Source of the DNA: Kribbella catacumbae DSM 19601
GTDB lineage: Bacteria > Actinomycetota > Actinomycetes > Propionibacteriales > Kribbellaceae
DNA length: 64,000 bases
Reading direction: 5' to 3'
Assembly: GCF_000372465.1 (NCBI RefSeq)
Contig: NZ_AQUZ01000047.1
Location: forward strand, 1-64,000
The notes below the pieces were generated by a model. It saw only the letters and a program-made list of their open reading frames with translations. It did not search any database and was not told the DNA's origin. Made by a program: the position numbers and the translations under genes. Below, in pieces: positions 14,626 through 22,946 of this stretch. Position 1 is the stretch's first letter, and every line of letters starts with the position of its first letter.

Positions 14626-16122
14626 GTGACTTCCCACCGTCCTGCCTCCGTCATCATCATGGCCGCCGGGCAGGGGACCCGGATGAAATCCGCCACCCCC
14701 AAGGTGCTGCACGAGATCGGCGGGCGCAGCCTCGTCGGGCACGCCGTGGTCACCGCCCGGGCGCTCGCGCCGGAGCATCTCGTCGTCGTGGTCGGTACCG
14801 GCCGGGAGCTGGTCGAGGCCCACCTGGCCGAGATCGACCCAGGCGTCCGTACCGCCGTCCAGGAGCAGCAGTTGGGTACCGGCGACGCGGTCCGCTCGGG
14901 CCTGACCGCAGTACCGGCGGGCTTCGACGGGGCGGTCATCGTCACGTCCGGTGACGTCCCGTTGCTCGCGGCGGAGACGCTCAAGGAGCTCGTCGCGGAG
15001 CATGAGCGGAGCGGTAACGCGGTCACCGTGCTGACCGCCCGGGTGCCGGACCCGACCGGCTACGGCCGGATCATCCCCGGCGACGGCGGGACCGTGGCGG
15101 GCATCGTCGAGCACAAGGACGCGACGCCCGCGCAGCGGCAGATCGACGAGATCAACGCCGGGATCTACGCCTTCGACGCGGCCACCCTGCGCGACGGCCT
15201 GACCCGGATCACCACCGACAACGCCCAGGGCGAGCTGTACCTCACCGACGTGCTCGCGATCGCCAAAAGTGACGGCAAGCGGGTCGGCGCGTATGTCACC
15301 GAGGACGCGATGCAGACCGAGGGCGTGAACGACCGGGTCCAGCTGGCCACCCTGCGCGCCGAGCTCAACCGCCGGACCCTCGACGGCCTGATGCGGGCCG
15401 GCGTCACCGTGGTCGACCCGAACACCACCTGGGTCGACTCCACCGTCACCCTCGACCGCGACGTCACGCTGCTGCCGAACACGCAGTTGCACGGCGCCAC
15501 CAAGGTCGCCACCGGCGCCACGATCGGCCCGGACACCACGCTGACCGACATCGAGGTCGGCGAGGGCGCGACGATCATCCGCTGCCATGGCTCCGGCGCG
15601 GTCATCGGCGCGCAGGCGACGGTCGGCCCGTTCGCCTACCTCAGGCCCGGTACGACGCTGGGCGTCAAGGGCAAGATCGGCACCTTCGTGGAGACCAAGA
15701 ATGCGGCGATCGCGGACGGCGCGAAGGTCCCGCACCTCACCTACGCCGGGGACGCGACGATCGGCGAGGGCGCGAACATCGGCGCCGGCACGATCTTCGC
15801 CAACTACGACGGGGTCAACAAGCACCACAGCACGATCGGCAAGTACTCCTTCGTCGGCAGCAACTCGGTACTGGTCGCTCCGGCGAACATTGCCGACGGC
15901 GCCTATATCGCGGCTGGCAGCGCGATCGACGCTCCGGTCGGCGCTGGTGAGATCGCGGTCGCGCGAGGCCGCCAGCGCAACATCAAGGGCTGGGTCGCGC
16001 GCAAGCGGGCCGGTACGAAGACCGCGAAGGCAGCCGAGGAAGCGCTCGCCGCTTCAGAGGCTGCGCAGAGTGCCTCGCCGGGTGACACTGGCGAGGAAGC
16101 ACAACGGGAGGCGCGGCCATGA
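14626..16122 (+). CDS. glmU: Bifunctional UDP-N-acetylglucosamine pyrophosphorylase / glucosamine-1-phosphate N-acetyltransferase
   Basis: This 498-aa protein has the nucleotidyltransferase motif MAAGQGTRMKSATPKVLHE (12-30) and a C-terminal left-handed beta-helix of hexapeptide repeats (about 255-450) with the acetyltransferase signature around HLTYAGDATIGEGANIGAGT. It makes UDP-GlcNAc for peptidoglycan from GlcN-1-P, acetyl-CoA and UTP. The GTG at 14626 has GAGGAG 8 nt upstream; the frame is open 14 codons further but without support. The tail after 465 is Ala/Glu-rich and variable. It overlaps prs by 4 bp. Confidence 0.96.
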   Translation: MTSHRPASVIIMAAGQGTRMKSATPKVLHEIGGRSLVGHAVVTARALAPEHLVVVVGTGRELVEAHLAEIDPGVRTAVQEQQLGTGDAVRSGLTAVPAGFDGAVIVTSGDVPLLAAETLKELVAEHERSGNAVTVLTARVPDPTGYGRIIPGDGGTVAGIVEHKDATPAQRQIDEINAGIYAFDAATLRDGLTRITTDNAQGELYLTDVLAIAKSDGKRVGAYVTEDAMQTEGVNDRVQLATLRAELNRRTLDGLMRAGVTVVDPNTTWVDSTVTLDRDVTLLPNTQLHGATKVATGATIGPDTTLTDIEVGEGATIIRCHGSGAVIGAQATVGPFAYLRPGTTLGVKGKIGTFVETKNAAIADGAKVPHLTYAGDATIGEGANIGAGTIFANYDGVNKHHSTIGKYSFVGSNSVLVAPANIADGAYIAAGSAIDAPVGAGEIAVARGRQRNIKGWVARKRAGTKTAKAAEEALAASEAAQSASPGDTGEEAQREARP

Positions 16123-17099
16123 GTGGGATGAAGCGGACCACCGAGAAGAACCTGATGGTGTTCTCCGGACGGGCCCACCCGGCCCTCGCGGAGCAGGTCG
16201 CGGAGGAGCTGGGCGCCGGGCTGGTGCCGACGTCGGCGTACGACTTCGCCAACGGCGAGATCTACGTCCGGTTCGAGGAGTCGGTCCGGGGCAGCGACGC
16301 GTTCGTGATCCAGAGCCACACCCGGCCGATCAACGAGTGGATCATGGAGCAGCTGATCATGGTCGACGCGCTGAAGCGGGCGTCGGCCAAGCGGATCACC
16401 GTGGTGCTGCCGTTCTACGGCTATGCCCGGCAAGACAAGAAGCACCGCGGCCGGGAGCCGATCTCGGCCCGGCTGATGGCCGACCTGTTCAAGACAGCCG
16501 GCGCGAACCGGCTGATCTGCGTCGACCTGCACACCTCGCAGATCCAGGGCTTCTTCGACGGCCCGGTGGACCACCTGATGGCGCTGCCGATCCTGACCGA
16601 CTACGTCCGCGACAAGTACGGCGACCAGCAGCTGGCCGTCGTCTCGCCGGACGCCGGCCGGATCAAGGTGGCCGAGCAGTGGTCGGCCCGGCTGAACAAC
16701 GCGCCGCTGGCCTTCATCCACAAGACCCGCGACATCGAGCGGCCGAACGAGACGGTCGCAAACCGCGTCGTCGGTGAGGTCAAGGGCCGGGTCTGCATCC
16801 TGGTCGACGACATGATCGACACCGGCGGCACGATCTGCAAGGCCGCCGACGCGTTGATGGCCGACGGCGCCGCCGGTGTGGTGATCGCCGCGACGCACGC
16901 GATCCTGTCCGGCCCGGCCGTCGACCGGCTGAAGAACTGCCAGGCGAGCGAGGTGATCGTCACCAACACGCTGCCGATCGCCAAGGAAAGCGAGTTCGAC
17001 AAGCTGACCGTGCTGACCATCGCACCGCTGATCAGCCAAGCCATCCGCGAGGTCTTCGAGGACGGCTCGGTGACCAAGCTCTTCGAGGGCCGCGCCTAG
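16119..17099 (+). CDS. prs: Ribose-phosphate pyrophosphokinase (PRPP synthetase)
   Basis: This 326-aa class I PRPP synthetase has the catalytic flag loop (YARQDKKHRGREPISARL), the PRPP signature VDLHTSQIQGFFDGPVDHL and the ribose-5-phosphate loop VDDMIDTGGT. It converts ribose-5-phosphate and ATP to PRPP for nucleotide, His and Trp synthesis. Its ATG overlaps the glmU stop (ATGA), the common actinobacterial glmU-prs unit. Rho-type termination is likely, since the converging next gene ends 3 bp beyond the stop. Confidence 0.97.
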   Translation: MSGMKRTTEKNLMVFSGRAHPALAEQVAEELGAGLVPTSAYDFANGEIYVRFEESVRGSDAFVIQSHTRPINEWIMEQLIMVDALKRASAKRITVVLPFYGYARQDKKHRGREPISARLMADLFKTAGANRLICVDLHTSQIQGFFDGPVDHLMALPILTDYVRDKYGDQQLAVVSPDAGRIKVAEQWSARLNNAPLAFIHKTRDIERPNETVANRVVGEVKGRVCILVDDMIDTGGTICKAADALMADGAAGVVIAATHAILSGPAVDRLKNCQASEVIVTNTLPIAKESEFDKLTVLTIAPLISQAIREVFEDGSVTKLFEGRA

Positions 17100-17102
17100 G
17101 AC

Positions 17103-17765
17103 TCAAGACCTGAACGACAGCCGGCGCCAGGCGTAGTACGCCGTACCGAGGCTGGCCGCGGCGATCGGTACCGAGGTGATCAGCCCGGCGACCCCGTTGC
17201 CGGGTACGACGAACGTTGCCACGAGCGTCAGCCACAGCACCGGGATCCAGCGCGGTACGGCGCGGGAACGCCACAGCCCGACCGCCTGGATAACGGTGCC
17301 CACGGCAACGAGTAGCGCGCCGGGGAGTAGTACCCCGAAGATGTGCGCCGAGTCGTCGTTGACCCGTTCGATCACCGACGGATCCACGCCGGGGGCCGTG
17401 GCGAAGTAGTAGGCCGCGGCCCAGCCCGCCCCGCCGACGGCGTACAGGGCGGTGCCGATCCACATGATGATGCCGCCGACAGTTGCCCAGGCGGCGCCGC
17501 GGGCGCGGACGAGCAGGACGGTGAGCAGCGCCTGCGCCGGCACGTTGATGATCAGGTTCGCGGCGAGCGCGACCAGCAGTCCCCACCACAGTGCGCGGTG
17601 CGGCTGGATGTCGGCGTAGGAGTAGGTCTCGCCGCCGCCGGACGGCTCGGGCCACAGCAATCCGCCGGCCAGTGCGGCCAGTGCGGTCAGTGCCAGGGCG
17701 AGTGCGACGAAGCCGACTCGCCGCCGGGTGGCTGAGTCGGTGCGGACCAAGGTTTCGGTGGACAT
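17103..17765 (-). CDS. Multi-pass membrane protein of unknown function
   Basis: This 220-aa protein starts at the ATG 17763-17765 with AGGAGGA 7 nt upstream; the longer frame lacks a Shine-Dalgarno. About six hydrophobic segments are visible (around 18-36, 55-78, 84-110, 145-163, 167-185, 190-212), with an extracellular acidic/tyrosine loop after the first. I do not recognise the family. It is divergent from a sensor kinase gene 140 bp away, which may point to joint regulation. Confidence 0.7.
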   Translation of the reverse strand: MSTETLVRTDSATRRRVGFVALALALTALAALAGGLLWPEPSGGGETYSYADIQPHRALWWGLLVALAANLIINVPAQALLTVLLVRARGAAWATVGGIIMWIGTALYAVGGAGWAAAYYFATAPGVDPSVIERVNDDSAHIFGVLLPGALLVAVGTVIQAVGLWRSRAVPRWIPVLWLTLVATFVVPGNGVAGLITSVPIAAASLGTAYYAWRRLSFRS

Positions 17766-17905
17766 GTCAGGTTCCTCCTGAGCGAAACGGTCTGATCTCC
17801 TCAGGGAACCGCCGAGCACCCGGCCGGCACATCGGAGCGGGCGCGGAGATGGATCTCCGTGCTGACTCGGAGCCGCCGAGGCAGGTTCGGACTTACTCTG
17901 ACGTC

Positions 17906-19867
17906 ATGCGGTGGCCGCGATGGGCGACGCTCGGCACCTGCCTGCTCGTTCTGGCGATGCTGGCGGGCAGCGGCTGGCTGCTGCTGACCTACTCGGTGGG
18001 GCAGCACACCGTGCGGAACTTCGTTGCCCTGGGCAGTGTCGGTACTGCGATCGCCCTGCTCGGCCTGATCATCAGCCGGAAGGTCAACCTGGTCGGTCTG
18101 CTCTTCACCTGGGTCGGTGCAGTCACGATGTTCCTGGCGGCCCGCGACGTGTACTACGCCGTGGTGGTCGCCGATCCGGGCAAGCTGCCGCTCGACAGTC
18201 GTGTGGTGGCCTTCCTCGACGAGAGCGGCTGGTGGCTAGCCATCGCGGTCGCGCTGGTCCTGCTCCACTTCCCGGACGGCCAGGTGCCGAGCAGGCGCTG
18301 GCTGCCGGTCCGCATCCTCCTGGTGGTGCTCGGGTTCGCTCAGCAAGGCTTCGGAGCCGTCGCGACGATCCCGTTCCCCGAACCGCTCCAGGATCTCCCC
18401 AGACCGTACGGCGAACCGCCGCTCGCGCTTCGCGTGCTCAGCGAGACGGCTTTCTGGCTGATGATCTTGCTCATCCTGGCGGCGGGCATCTCGCTCTTCG
18501 TCCGCTTCCGGCGCTCGACCGGCCGGGTGCGGGCCCAATTGAAGTGGCTGTCGCTGGCCGGCTTGGCCGCCGTGGTCTACCCGTTCGTCTGCCTCACCGA
18601 AATCCTGGTCACGGGCGAGACAGGCCAGGTGTCGACAGCGTTCGGTATCGCCACCCTGATAGCGCTTCCCGCCTCGGTAGCCATCGCCATGCTCCGCCAC
18701 GACCTGTACGACGTGGACCGGGTGATCGCGGACACGGTCACCTACGCGATCGTCATGGTCGTCCTCCTCGGCACGTACGCCGTGACCGCCCTGACCCTTG
18801 GTTTGTTCCTGGGCAAGGGATCCGCAACGGCAGCCGCAGCCGCCACTGCCGTGTGTGCCCTGGTGCTGGCTCCACTACGGACCCGACTGCGGCGGGCGGT
18901 CGACCGGCGGCTTTATCCACCTCGCCGGGCCGCCTTGCTGGCGATCGAGGATCTCCAGCGGCGCATCCACACCGAGCAGGCCCAGCCGGAGGAGCTGGAA
19001 AAGTCTCTGCAGACGGCACTGCGTGATCCCGCGCTCCGCGTCGGCCTGCTGGTGCCCGGCGCCTCGGGCTTCATCGATGCCAAAGGCAGGCCGGTTGCGA
19101 CCAACAGCGGTGTCCCGGTGATGCTCGGCGGAGTACAGATCGGGTTGCTTGCCGGCGCCAGCGGACCGGCCGTACTGAAGGCGGTCGCGGCCAGCGCAGC
19201 GAGTCTGGTCGAGGTGAGCCGGTTGCGGGCCGAGTTGGCCGGTGCGCTGCGCGAGGTCGAGGCCAGTCGCACGCGGCTGGTCCAAGCCGGCGATCAGGAA
19301 CGGCGGCGGCTGGAGCGGGATCTGCACGACGGTGCTCAGCAACGGCTCGTGTCGCTGGGGATGGCGATGCGGCTGGCGCAACGGCACCTCGACGACGGCA
19401 CGGTCGATGTCAACGGGCTCCTCGACCAGGGCGTAGCCGAGTTGGCCACCGCGATCGCCGAGCTCCGGCAGATCGCCCACGGCCTGCGGCCGACCAGCCT
19501 CGACGACGGGCTGCACGCCGCGCTCACGGCGATCACCCAGACCCTGCCGATCCCGGTCCAGTTGCACATCGGGCCGGGCGACCTGCCGGACGAGCTGGCG
19601 ACGACGGCGTACTTCGTCGCGGCGGAGGCGGTCACTAACGCGGCGAAGTACTCGCGAGCGACGTCGATCGCGGTGCGGGTGGCCCAGTCCGCCGGCGATG
19701 TCAGGATCCGGGTCGAGGACGACGGCTGCGGTGGCGCGACGCCGAGACCCGGCTCGGGACTGAGCGGCCTGGTGGATCGGGTCGCGGCGGTCGGTGGCTC
19801 GTTGTCGATGAACAGCCCGGCCGGGCGCGGTACGACGATCGAGGCGGTGCTGCCGTGCGGATCGTGA
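17906..19867 (+). CDS. Large sensor histidine kinase (HisKA_3 type)
   Basis: This 653-aa protein has about eight membrane helices in residues 8-325. A cytosolic linker (about 340-450) resembling a GAF-like sensor comes next, then the phosphoacceptor helix ERRRLERDLHDGAQQRL with the histidine near 474, and an HATPase domain (AAEAVTNAAKYS, DDGCGG, GSGLSGLVDR). I choose the ATG 17906 because TACTCT (17894-17899) would place a transcript start at or next to it, that is, a leaderless mRNA. An in-frame ATG at 17849 is possible. The stop overlaps the regulator gene by 13 bp. Confidence 0.85.
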   Translation: MRWPRWATLGTCLLVLAMLAGSGWLLLTYSVGQHTVRNFVALGSVGTAIALLGLIISRKVNLVGLLFTWVGAVTMFLAARDVYYAVVVADPGKLPLDSRVVAFLDESGWWLAIAVALVLLHFPDGQVPSRRWLPVRILLVVLGFAQQGFGAVATIPFPEPLQDLPRPYGEPPLALRVLSETAFWLMILLILAAGISLFVRFRRSTGRVRAQLKWLSLAGLAAVVYPFVCLTEILVTGETGQVSTAFGIATLIALPASVAIAMLRHDLYDVDRVIADTVTYAIVMVVLLGTYAVTALTLGLFLGKGSATAAAAATAVCALVLAPLRTRLRRAVDRRLYPPRRAALLAIEDLQRRIHTEQAQPEELEKSLQTALRDPALRVGLLVPGASGFIDAKGRPVATNSGVPVMLGGVQIGLLAGASGPAVLKAVAASAASLVEVSRLRAELAGALREVEASRTRLVQAGDQERRRLERDLHDGAQQRLVSLGMAMRLAQRHLDDGTVDVNGLLDQGVAELATAIAELRQIAHGLRPTSLDDGLHAALTAITQTLPIPVQLHIGPGDLPDELATTAYFVAAEAVTNAAKYSRATSIAVRVAQSAGDVRIRVEDDGCGGATPRPGSGLSGLVDRVAAVGGSLSMNSPAGRGTTIEAVLPCGS

Positions 19868-20487
19868 TCGGCGAGGACTCGGCGCTGTTCCGCGAGGGGC
19901 TCGCGCGGTTGCTGGACGATGCCGGGCATGAGGTGGTCGGCCGGGCTGGTGACGCGGACAGCCTGCTGACGGTGGTGGCCCAGACTGAGCCCGATCTGGC
20001 CGTGATCGACATCCGGATGCCGCCTGACCTCACCGATGACGGTGCCCGGGCGGCGCGGAAGCTCCGGACCAGCTACCCGCGGATGGGGATCGTGCTGCTC
20101 TCCCAGCACGTGGAGACGCGGCACTCGGTCGAGCTCGTCAGCTCCGGCGGGTTCGGGTACCTGCTGAAGGACAGGGTGCTGGATGTGGACCAGTTCCTGG
20201 ACGCGTTGACCAGGGTCGCCGCCGGCGGTTCCGCGCTGGACCCGGAGGTGGTCAGCCGGTTGCTCGGGCGACCGGACCGGCTGGCCGCGTTGACGCCACG
20301 GGAGAAGGAGGTGCTCGGGTTGATGGCCGAGGGCTGTACCAACGTCGGCATCGGCCGCCGCCTCTGGCTCAACGAGCGCACGGTCGAGACCCACGTGGGC
20401 AGCATCATGGCCAAGCTCGGCCTGATCTCGAACGCCGAGGATCACCGGCGGGTGCTCGCGGTACTGGCTTATCTTGGTCAGAACTGA
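19855..20487 (+). CDS. NarL/LuxR-type response regulator
   Basis: This 210-aa partner of the preceding kinase has acidic pocket E7/D8 (GEDS), phosphoacceptor D52 (AVIDIRMPP) and a C-terminal LuxR domain (LTPREKEVLGLMAEGCTNVG, then NERTVETHVGSIMAKL). The first pocket residue is Glu-Asp rather than Asp-Asp, a common variant. It starts at GTG 19855 inside the kinase gene. Targets cannot be named. Confidence 0.9.
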   Translation: MRIVIGEDSALFREGLARLLDDAGHEVVGRAGDADSLLTVVAQTEPDLAVIDIRMPPDLTDDGARAARKLRTSYPRMGIVLLSQHVETRHSVELVSSGGFGYLLKDRVLDVDQFLDALTRVAAGGSALDPEVVSRLLGRPDRLAALTPREKEVLGLMAEGCTNVGIGRRLWLNERTVETHVGSIMAKLGLISNAEDHRRVLAVLAYLGQN

Positions 20488-20507
20488 TCCTCGAAGGAGA
20501 TGTTCTG

Positions 20508-21272
20508 ATGCGCATCGCTGTCTTCCACCCTGGTGCGATGGGTGCACAGCTCGCCACCCAATTGGTTGCTGCAGGCCACGAAGTTCACTGGGTGCCGGAG
20601 GGGCGCAGCCAGGCTTCCGTCGATCGGGCGGAGGCCGCCGGACTGATCGGTACGGCGTTCGCCGAGGCGGTCGCTAAAGCCGATGCCGTGCTCTGCTCGT
20701 GTGCACCGCAAGGCGCGATCGACATCGCGCGGCAGGTCGGGTCGGCGGGGTTCGCCGGGATCTACATTGAGGCGAACCCGCTGTCGCCGAAGTCGTTGCT
20801 GGAGGCCCAGGAAGCGTTGCCCGATGCAACGTTCGTCGACGCTGGCGTGGTCGGCCCGCCGCCGGCCGGTGGACCGAGTCCGACGCACGTGATGTTGTCG
20901 GGGTCAGCCGCTCAGCAGGCCGCGGACCTGTGGGCGGGGACGGCGGCGACACCGATGGTCGTGGGAGACCAGGTCGGTGCTGCCAGTGCGGCCAAGTCGG
21001 CTTATGCCCTTTACAACAAGGGCAAGGCGGCGCTCGCAGTACTGGCTTTCGAGTTGGCTGAGAAGCATGGCGTGACTGATGCGCTGACGGCTCAGCAGGT
21101 TCGCCCGGATGCTGGGTCGCTCAAGGATCCCGGGTTGCCGGAGAGCTTGCGGAGGGTGGCGTGGCGGTGGGGACCCGAGTTCGACGAGCTCGGCGAGACG
21201 CTGGACGCCGCCGGCCTCGAAGGCGACGCTGCCCGGGCTTTGCGTCAGGTGTGGACCAAGCTCAGTCAGTAA
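20508..21272 (+). CDS. NAD(P)-binding dehydrogenase of the 6-phosphogluconate/3-hydroxyisobutyrate superfamily (DUF1932-like)
   Basis: This 254-aa protein opens with a Rossmann motif FHPGAMGAQLA (6-16). The catalytic region around DAGVVGPPP and an all-helical C-terminal half containing AASAAKSAYALYNKGKAAL match the beta-hydroxyacid dehydrogenase superfamily with the DUF1932 C-terminal domain. The lysine in the KSAYALYNKG stretch is the likely catalytic one. It is 20 bp downstream of the response regulator with its own GAAGGAG Shine-Dalgarno. The substrate is unknown. Confidence 0.75.
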   Translation: MRIAVFHPGAMGAQLATQLVAAGHEVHWVPEGRSQASVDRAEAAGLIGTAFAEAVAKADAVLCSCAPQGAIDIARQVGSAGFAGIYIEANPLSPKSLLEAQEALPDATFVDAGVVGPPPAGGPSPTHVMLSGSAAQQAADLWAGTAATPMVVGDQVGAASAAKSAYALYNKGKAALAVLAFELAEKHGVTDALTAQQVRPDAGSLKDPGLPESLRRVAWRWGPEFDELGETLDAAGLEGDAARALRQVWTKLSQ

Positions 21273-21424
21273 ACGGACCGGCCGTAGTCGGACAGTACGA
21301 ACGGTGGCACTCGGTCGACGACGCCGGTCAGGCAGTCGAGTTTCTCCAGCGCCAGCAGGATATTCCAGTAGTCCCTGCCTGGTGAGATCAGCAGTTGGTT
21401 CTCGATCCCCTGTCCTCGAACACC
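21266..21424 (-). pseudogene. 3' gene remnant ending at the dehydrogenase stop
   Basis: Read leftwards, this 52-codon frame gives protein-like sequence (GRDYWNILLALEKLDCLTG ... VPPFVLSDYGRSVY stop) with high GC3, but there is no start; the frame runs into the 118-bp palindromic element. It probably is the surviving end of a gene broken at or before that element. The family is not recognised. Confidence 0.4.
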
Positions 21425-21426
21425 AC

Positions 21427-21544
21427 CCGGTGACAAGCCCACTTCTGGTGGGCTTGGACACCATCTGGCGACCTTGAACATGGTCTGCCGTGTTCAAGCC
21501 CACCGTTTGGTGTTCAAGCCCACCAGATGTGGGCTTGTCACCGG
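21427..21544. repeat. 118-bp palindromic element with nested hairpins
   Basis: The ends are perfect 16-bp inverted repeats (CCGGTGACAAGCCCAC at 21427-21442 and its complement at 21529-21544). CAAGCCCAC occurs three times directly (21434, 21494, 21515) and twice inverted (21448, 21529), forming two hairpins with 5-nt loops (21434-21456 and 21515-21537). It lies between converging genes, so it may serve as a double terminator; the terminal repeats also fit a miniature mobile element. Confidence 0.65.
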
Positions 21545-21557
21545 ATTGGGCGGGACC

Positions 21558-22421
21558 CTAGCGGAGGCGGCGGGCCACCGAGGGGTCTACCGGGCCGTCG
21601 TGCAGCAGTCCGGCGAGCGCCTCCACGCCGTCGACGAGCCGCGGACCAGGCCTGGCGAAACACCCGTTCGCGTCGACCGCCCAGACCGGTACTGCGCGGG
21701 GCAGCCTGCCGTCGTCGAGCAGGTCCTGCGTCAGCTCGGTGGCGCCGTCGAGGTCGAACCCGCAGGGCGCCGACACGATCACCTCGGGGCGGGCCGCCTC
21801 GATCGCCGGCCAGGTGGTCCGTACCGAGCGGACGCCGGTCGTGCCGAGAACGCTCACGCCACCGGCGTGCTCGACCATCTCGGGGATCCAGTGGCCGGGA
21901 GCGAACGGCGGATCGGTCCACTCCAGCAGCATCACCCGGATGCTGCCCTGGATCCGGACCTTCGCCAGCCGCTTGCGCAGATCCTCGACGAACCGGCCGG
22001 CCGGGCGGCCGATGGCGTCGCCGATCAGCTCGATCGAGTCGAACACCTCGTCGAGGTCGTGCGGGTCGGTCGCCAGGACGTCCGCCTCGCAACCGAGGTA
22101 CGACAGGGCTTCCTCGACGTCGTCCACGTCGATCGCGCAAACGGCACAGAGGTCCTGCGTGATGACGAGTTCGGGGGAGAGGTCGCGGAGCGCGTCCCGG
22201 TCTAGCTTGTAGAGGTCCTCGCCTGCAGCCACTCGCTCGCGCACAGTGGCGTCGATCTGAGCCGGGGTGAGTCCTTCGGGGAGGTTGCTGGTGGAGACGA
22301 TCCGCCGCTGTTTTGCCTCAGCGGGGTAGTCGCACTCGAAGGTCACCCCGAGGACGTCATCGCCTGCACCGAGAGCAAAGCAAATCTCGGTAGCCGAGGG
22401 CAACAGCGAGACAATCCTCAT
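21558..22421 (-). CDS. Cobalamin-binding-type protein (BtuF/periplasmic-binding fold, no signal peptide)
   Basis: This 287-aa protein has the BtuF-like opening MRIVSLLPSATEICFALG, then GVTFECDYP and LVITQDLCAVCAI, and later LLEWTDPPFAPGHWIPEMVE, all typical of the actinobacterial cobalamin-binding protein family. It has no signal peptide or lipobox, so unlike true BtuF it should remain in the cytosol. No transporter genes adjoin it and I see no cobalamin riboswitch upstream, so a role in B12 uptake is doubtful. Confidence 0.75.
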   Translation of the reverse strand: MRIVSLLPSATEICFALGAGDDVLGVTFECDYPAEAKQRRIVSTSNLPEGLTPAQIDATVRERVAAGEDLYKLDRDALRDLSPELVITQDLCAVCAIDVDDVEEALSYLGCEADVLATDPHDLDEVFDSIELIGDAIGRPAGRFVEDLRKRLAKVRIQGSIRVMLLEWTDPPFAPGHWIPEMVEHAGGVSVLGTTGVRSVRTTWPAIEAARPEVIVSAPCGFDLDGATELTQDLLDDGRLPRAVPVWAVDANGCFARPGPRLVDGVEALAGLLHDGPVDPSVARRLR

Positions 22422-22528
22422 ATCCCGACCCTACGACGTACTGCGTGCACCCGCAGGTCGTCCAGTGCCTCCAGGCATTGCCCCCCGAGCCGGTTAGCCC
22501 GGTGGAGCATCACTTCGTCAAGGGACAT
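22418..22528 (-). CDS. Possible 36-aa small protein coupled to the cobalamin-binding-type gene
   Basis: A frame MSLDEVMLHRANRLGGQ... of 36 codons ends in a TGA that overlaps the next ATG (ATGA). GC3 is high and the sequence looks helical, but it has no clear Shine-Dalgarno of its own. It may be a leader peptide for coupling, the tail of a lost gene, or chance. Confidence 0.3.
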   Translation of the reverse strand: MSLDEVMLHRANRLGGQCLEALDDLRVHAVRRRVGI

Positions 22529-22637
22529 GGGAGCGGCGGCCGAGTCCGACGAGGCGCAGCGCGGACCGGATCAGCGCGCTGGCCGGGTCGACGTGCTGGC
22601 CGGACCCGCGGAGGATTTTGCCCCCGATCCGGGACAT
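22518..22637 (-). CDS. Possible 39-aa small protein
   Basis: The ATG 22635-22637 has a good Shine-Dalgarno (GAGGAGGG) 2-5 nt upstream and opens a frame MSRIGGKILRGSGQHVDPAS that ends inside the next small frame with an 11-bp overlap. It is basic and probably helical. I recognise no family; support is only the ribosome-binding site and the overlap. Confidence 0.3.
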   Translation of the reverse strand: MSRIGGKILRGSGQHVDPASALIRSALRLVGLGRRSHVP

Positions 22638-22773
22638 TTCCCTCCTCAACCGGCGAGGACAGATCGACCTTGGGCACGGCGCCGTGCGCCGGCCAGGGCA
22701 CCTCGTACATCACTCTGGACGTCACGCCGACGGGTTGGCTATGAGACCCCTGGGGCCCAAAGCCGGCAGGGTC

Positions 22774-22863
22774 CGGACGCCCGCGCATACCCATCTCGGC
22801 CAGCAAGCGCTTCCCCCGGCGTGTTGGGCCGTCGGAGCAGGGTCGTGCGTGCGCGGGCGTCCG
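22774..22863. repeat. 90-bp palindromic repeat family 2, copy A
   Basis: Ends CGGACGCCCGCGCA (22774-22787) and its exact complement (22850-22863) flank a conserved core. By hand alignment 39 of 49 core bases (from GCATACC at 22785 on) match a second copy at 37729-37820. The core includes AGCGCTTCCCCCGGCGTGT, nearly unchanged between copies. Confidence 0.65.
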
Positions 22864-22877
22864 TGGCCACCGAGAGT

Positions 22878-22914
22878 GTGGGTTGCCCAGCTGGAAGCTC
22901 GCGGGGCAACCCAC
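22878..22914 (-). terminator. Hairpin downstream of the zinc operon
   Basis: GTGGGTTGCCC (22878-22888) pairs with GGGCAACCCAC (22904-22914), 11 bp perfect, with a small AGCT/AGCT helix in the loop. It lies 33 bp beyond the last gene of the operon (stop at 22947), preceded on the transcript by two short GC hairpins. Confidence 0.55.
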
Positions 22915-22946
22915 CCCTGGAGGGGCTAACCCCTGAGAGGGTTTGG

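Larger units (their letters stand above)
22529..22946. other. Repeat-rich intergenic region downstream of the zinc operon
   Basis: Apart from the doubtful small frame at 22518-22637 I see no gene. The stretch holds the 90-bp repeat copy (22774-22863), a terminator hairpin (22878-22914) and two short GGGG/CCCC hairpins between 22914 and 22941. The last of these probably end the minus-strand zinc operon transcript. Confidence 0.5.

Noticed and set aside
17103..17765. Assigning the membrane protein to a named transporter family
   Set aside because: Only hydrophobic segments are visible; no diagnostic motif supports a name.
21558..22421. Calling this gene btuF of a B12 ABC importer
   Set aside because: It has no signal peptide or lipobox and no permease or ATPase neighbours.
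22422..22946. Cobalamin riboswitch upstream of the BtuF-like gene
   Set aside because: I looked for the B12 box and the conserved core on the minus strand and found neither; the hairpins present belong to repeats and terminators.
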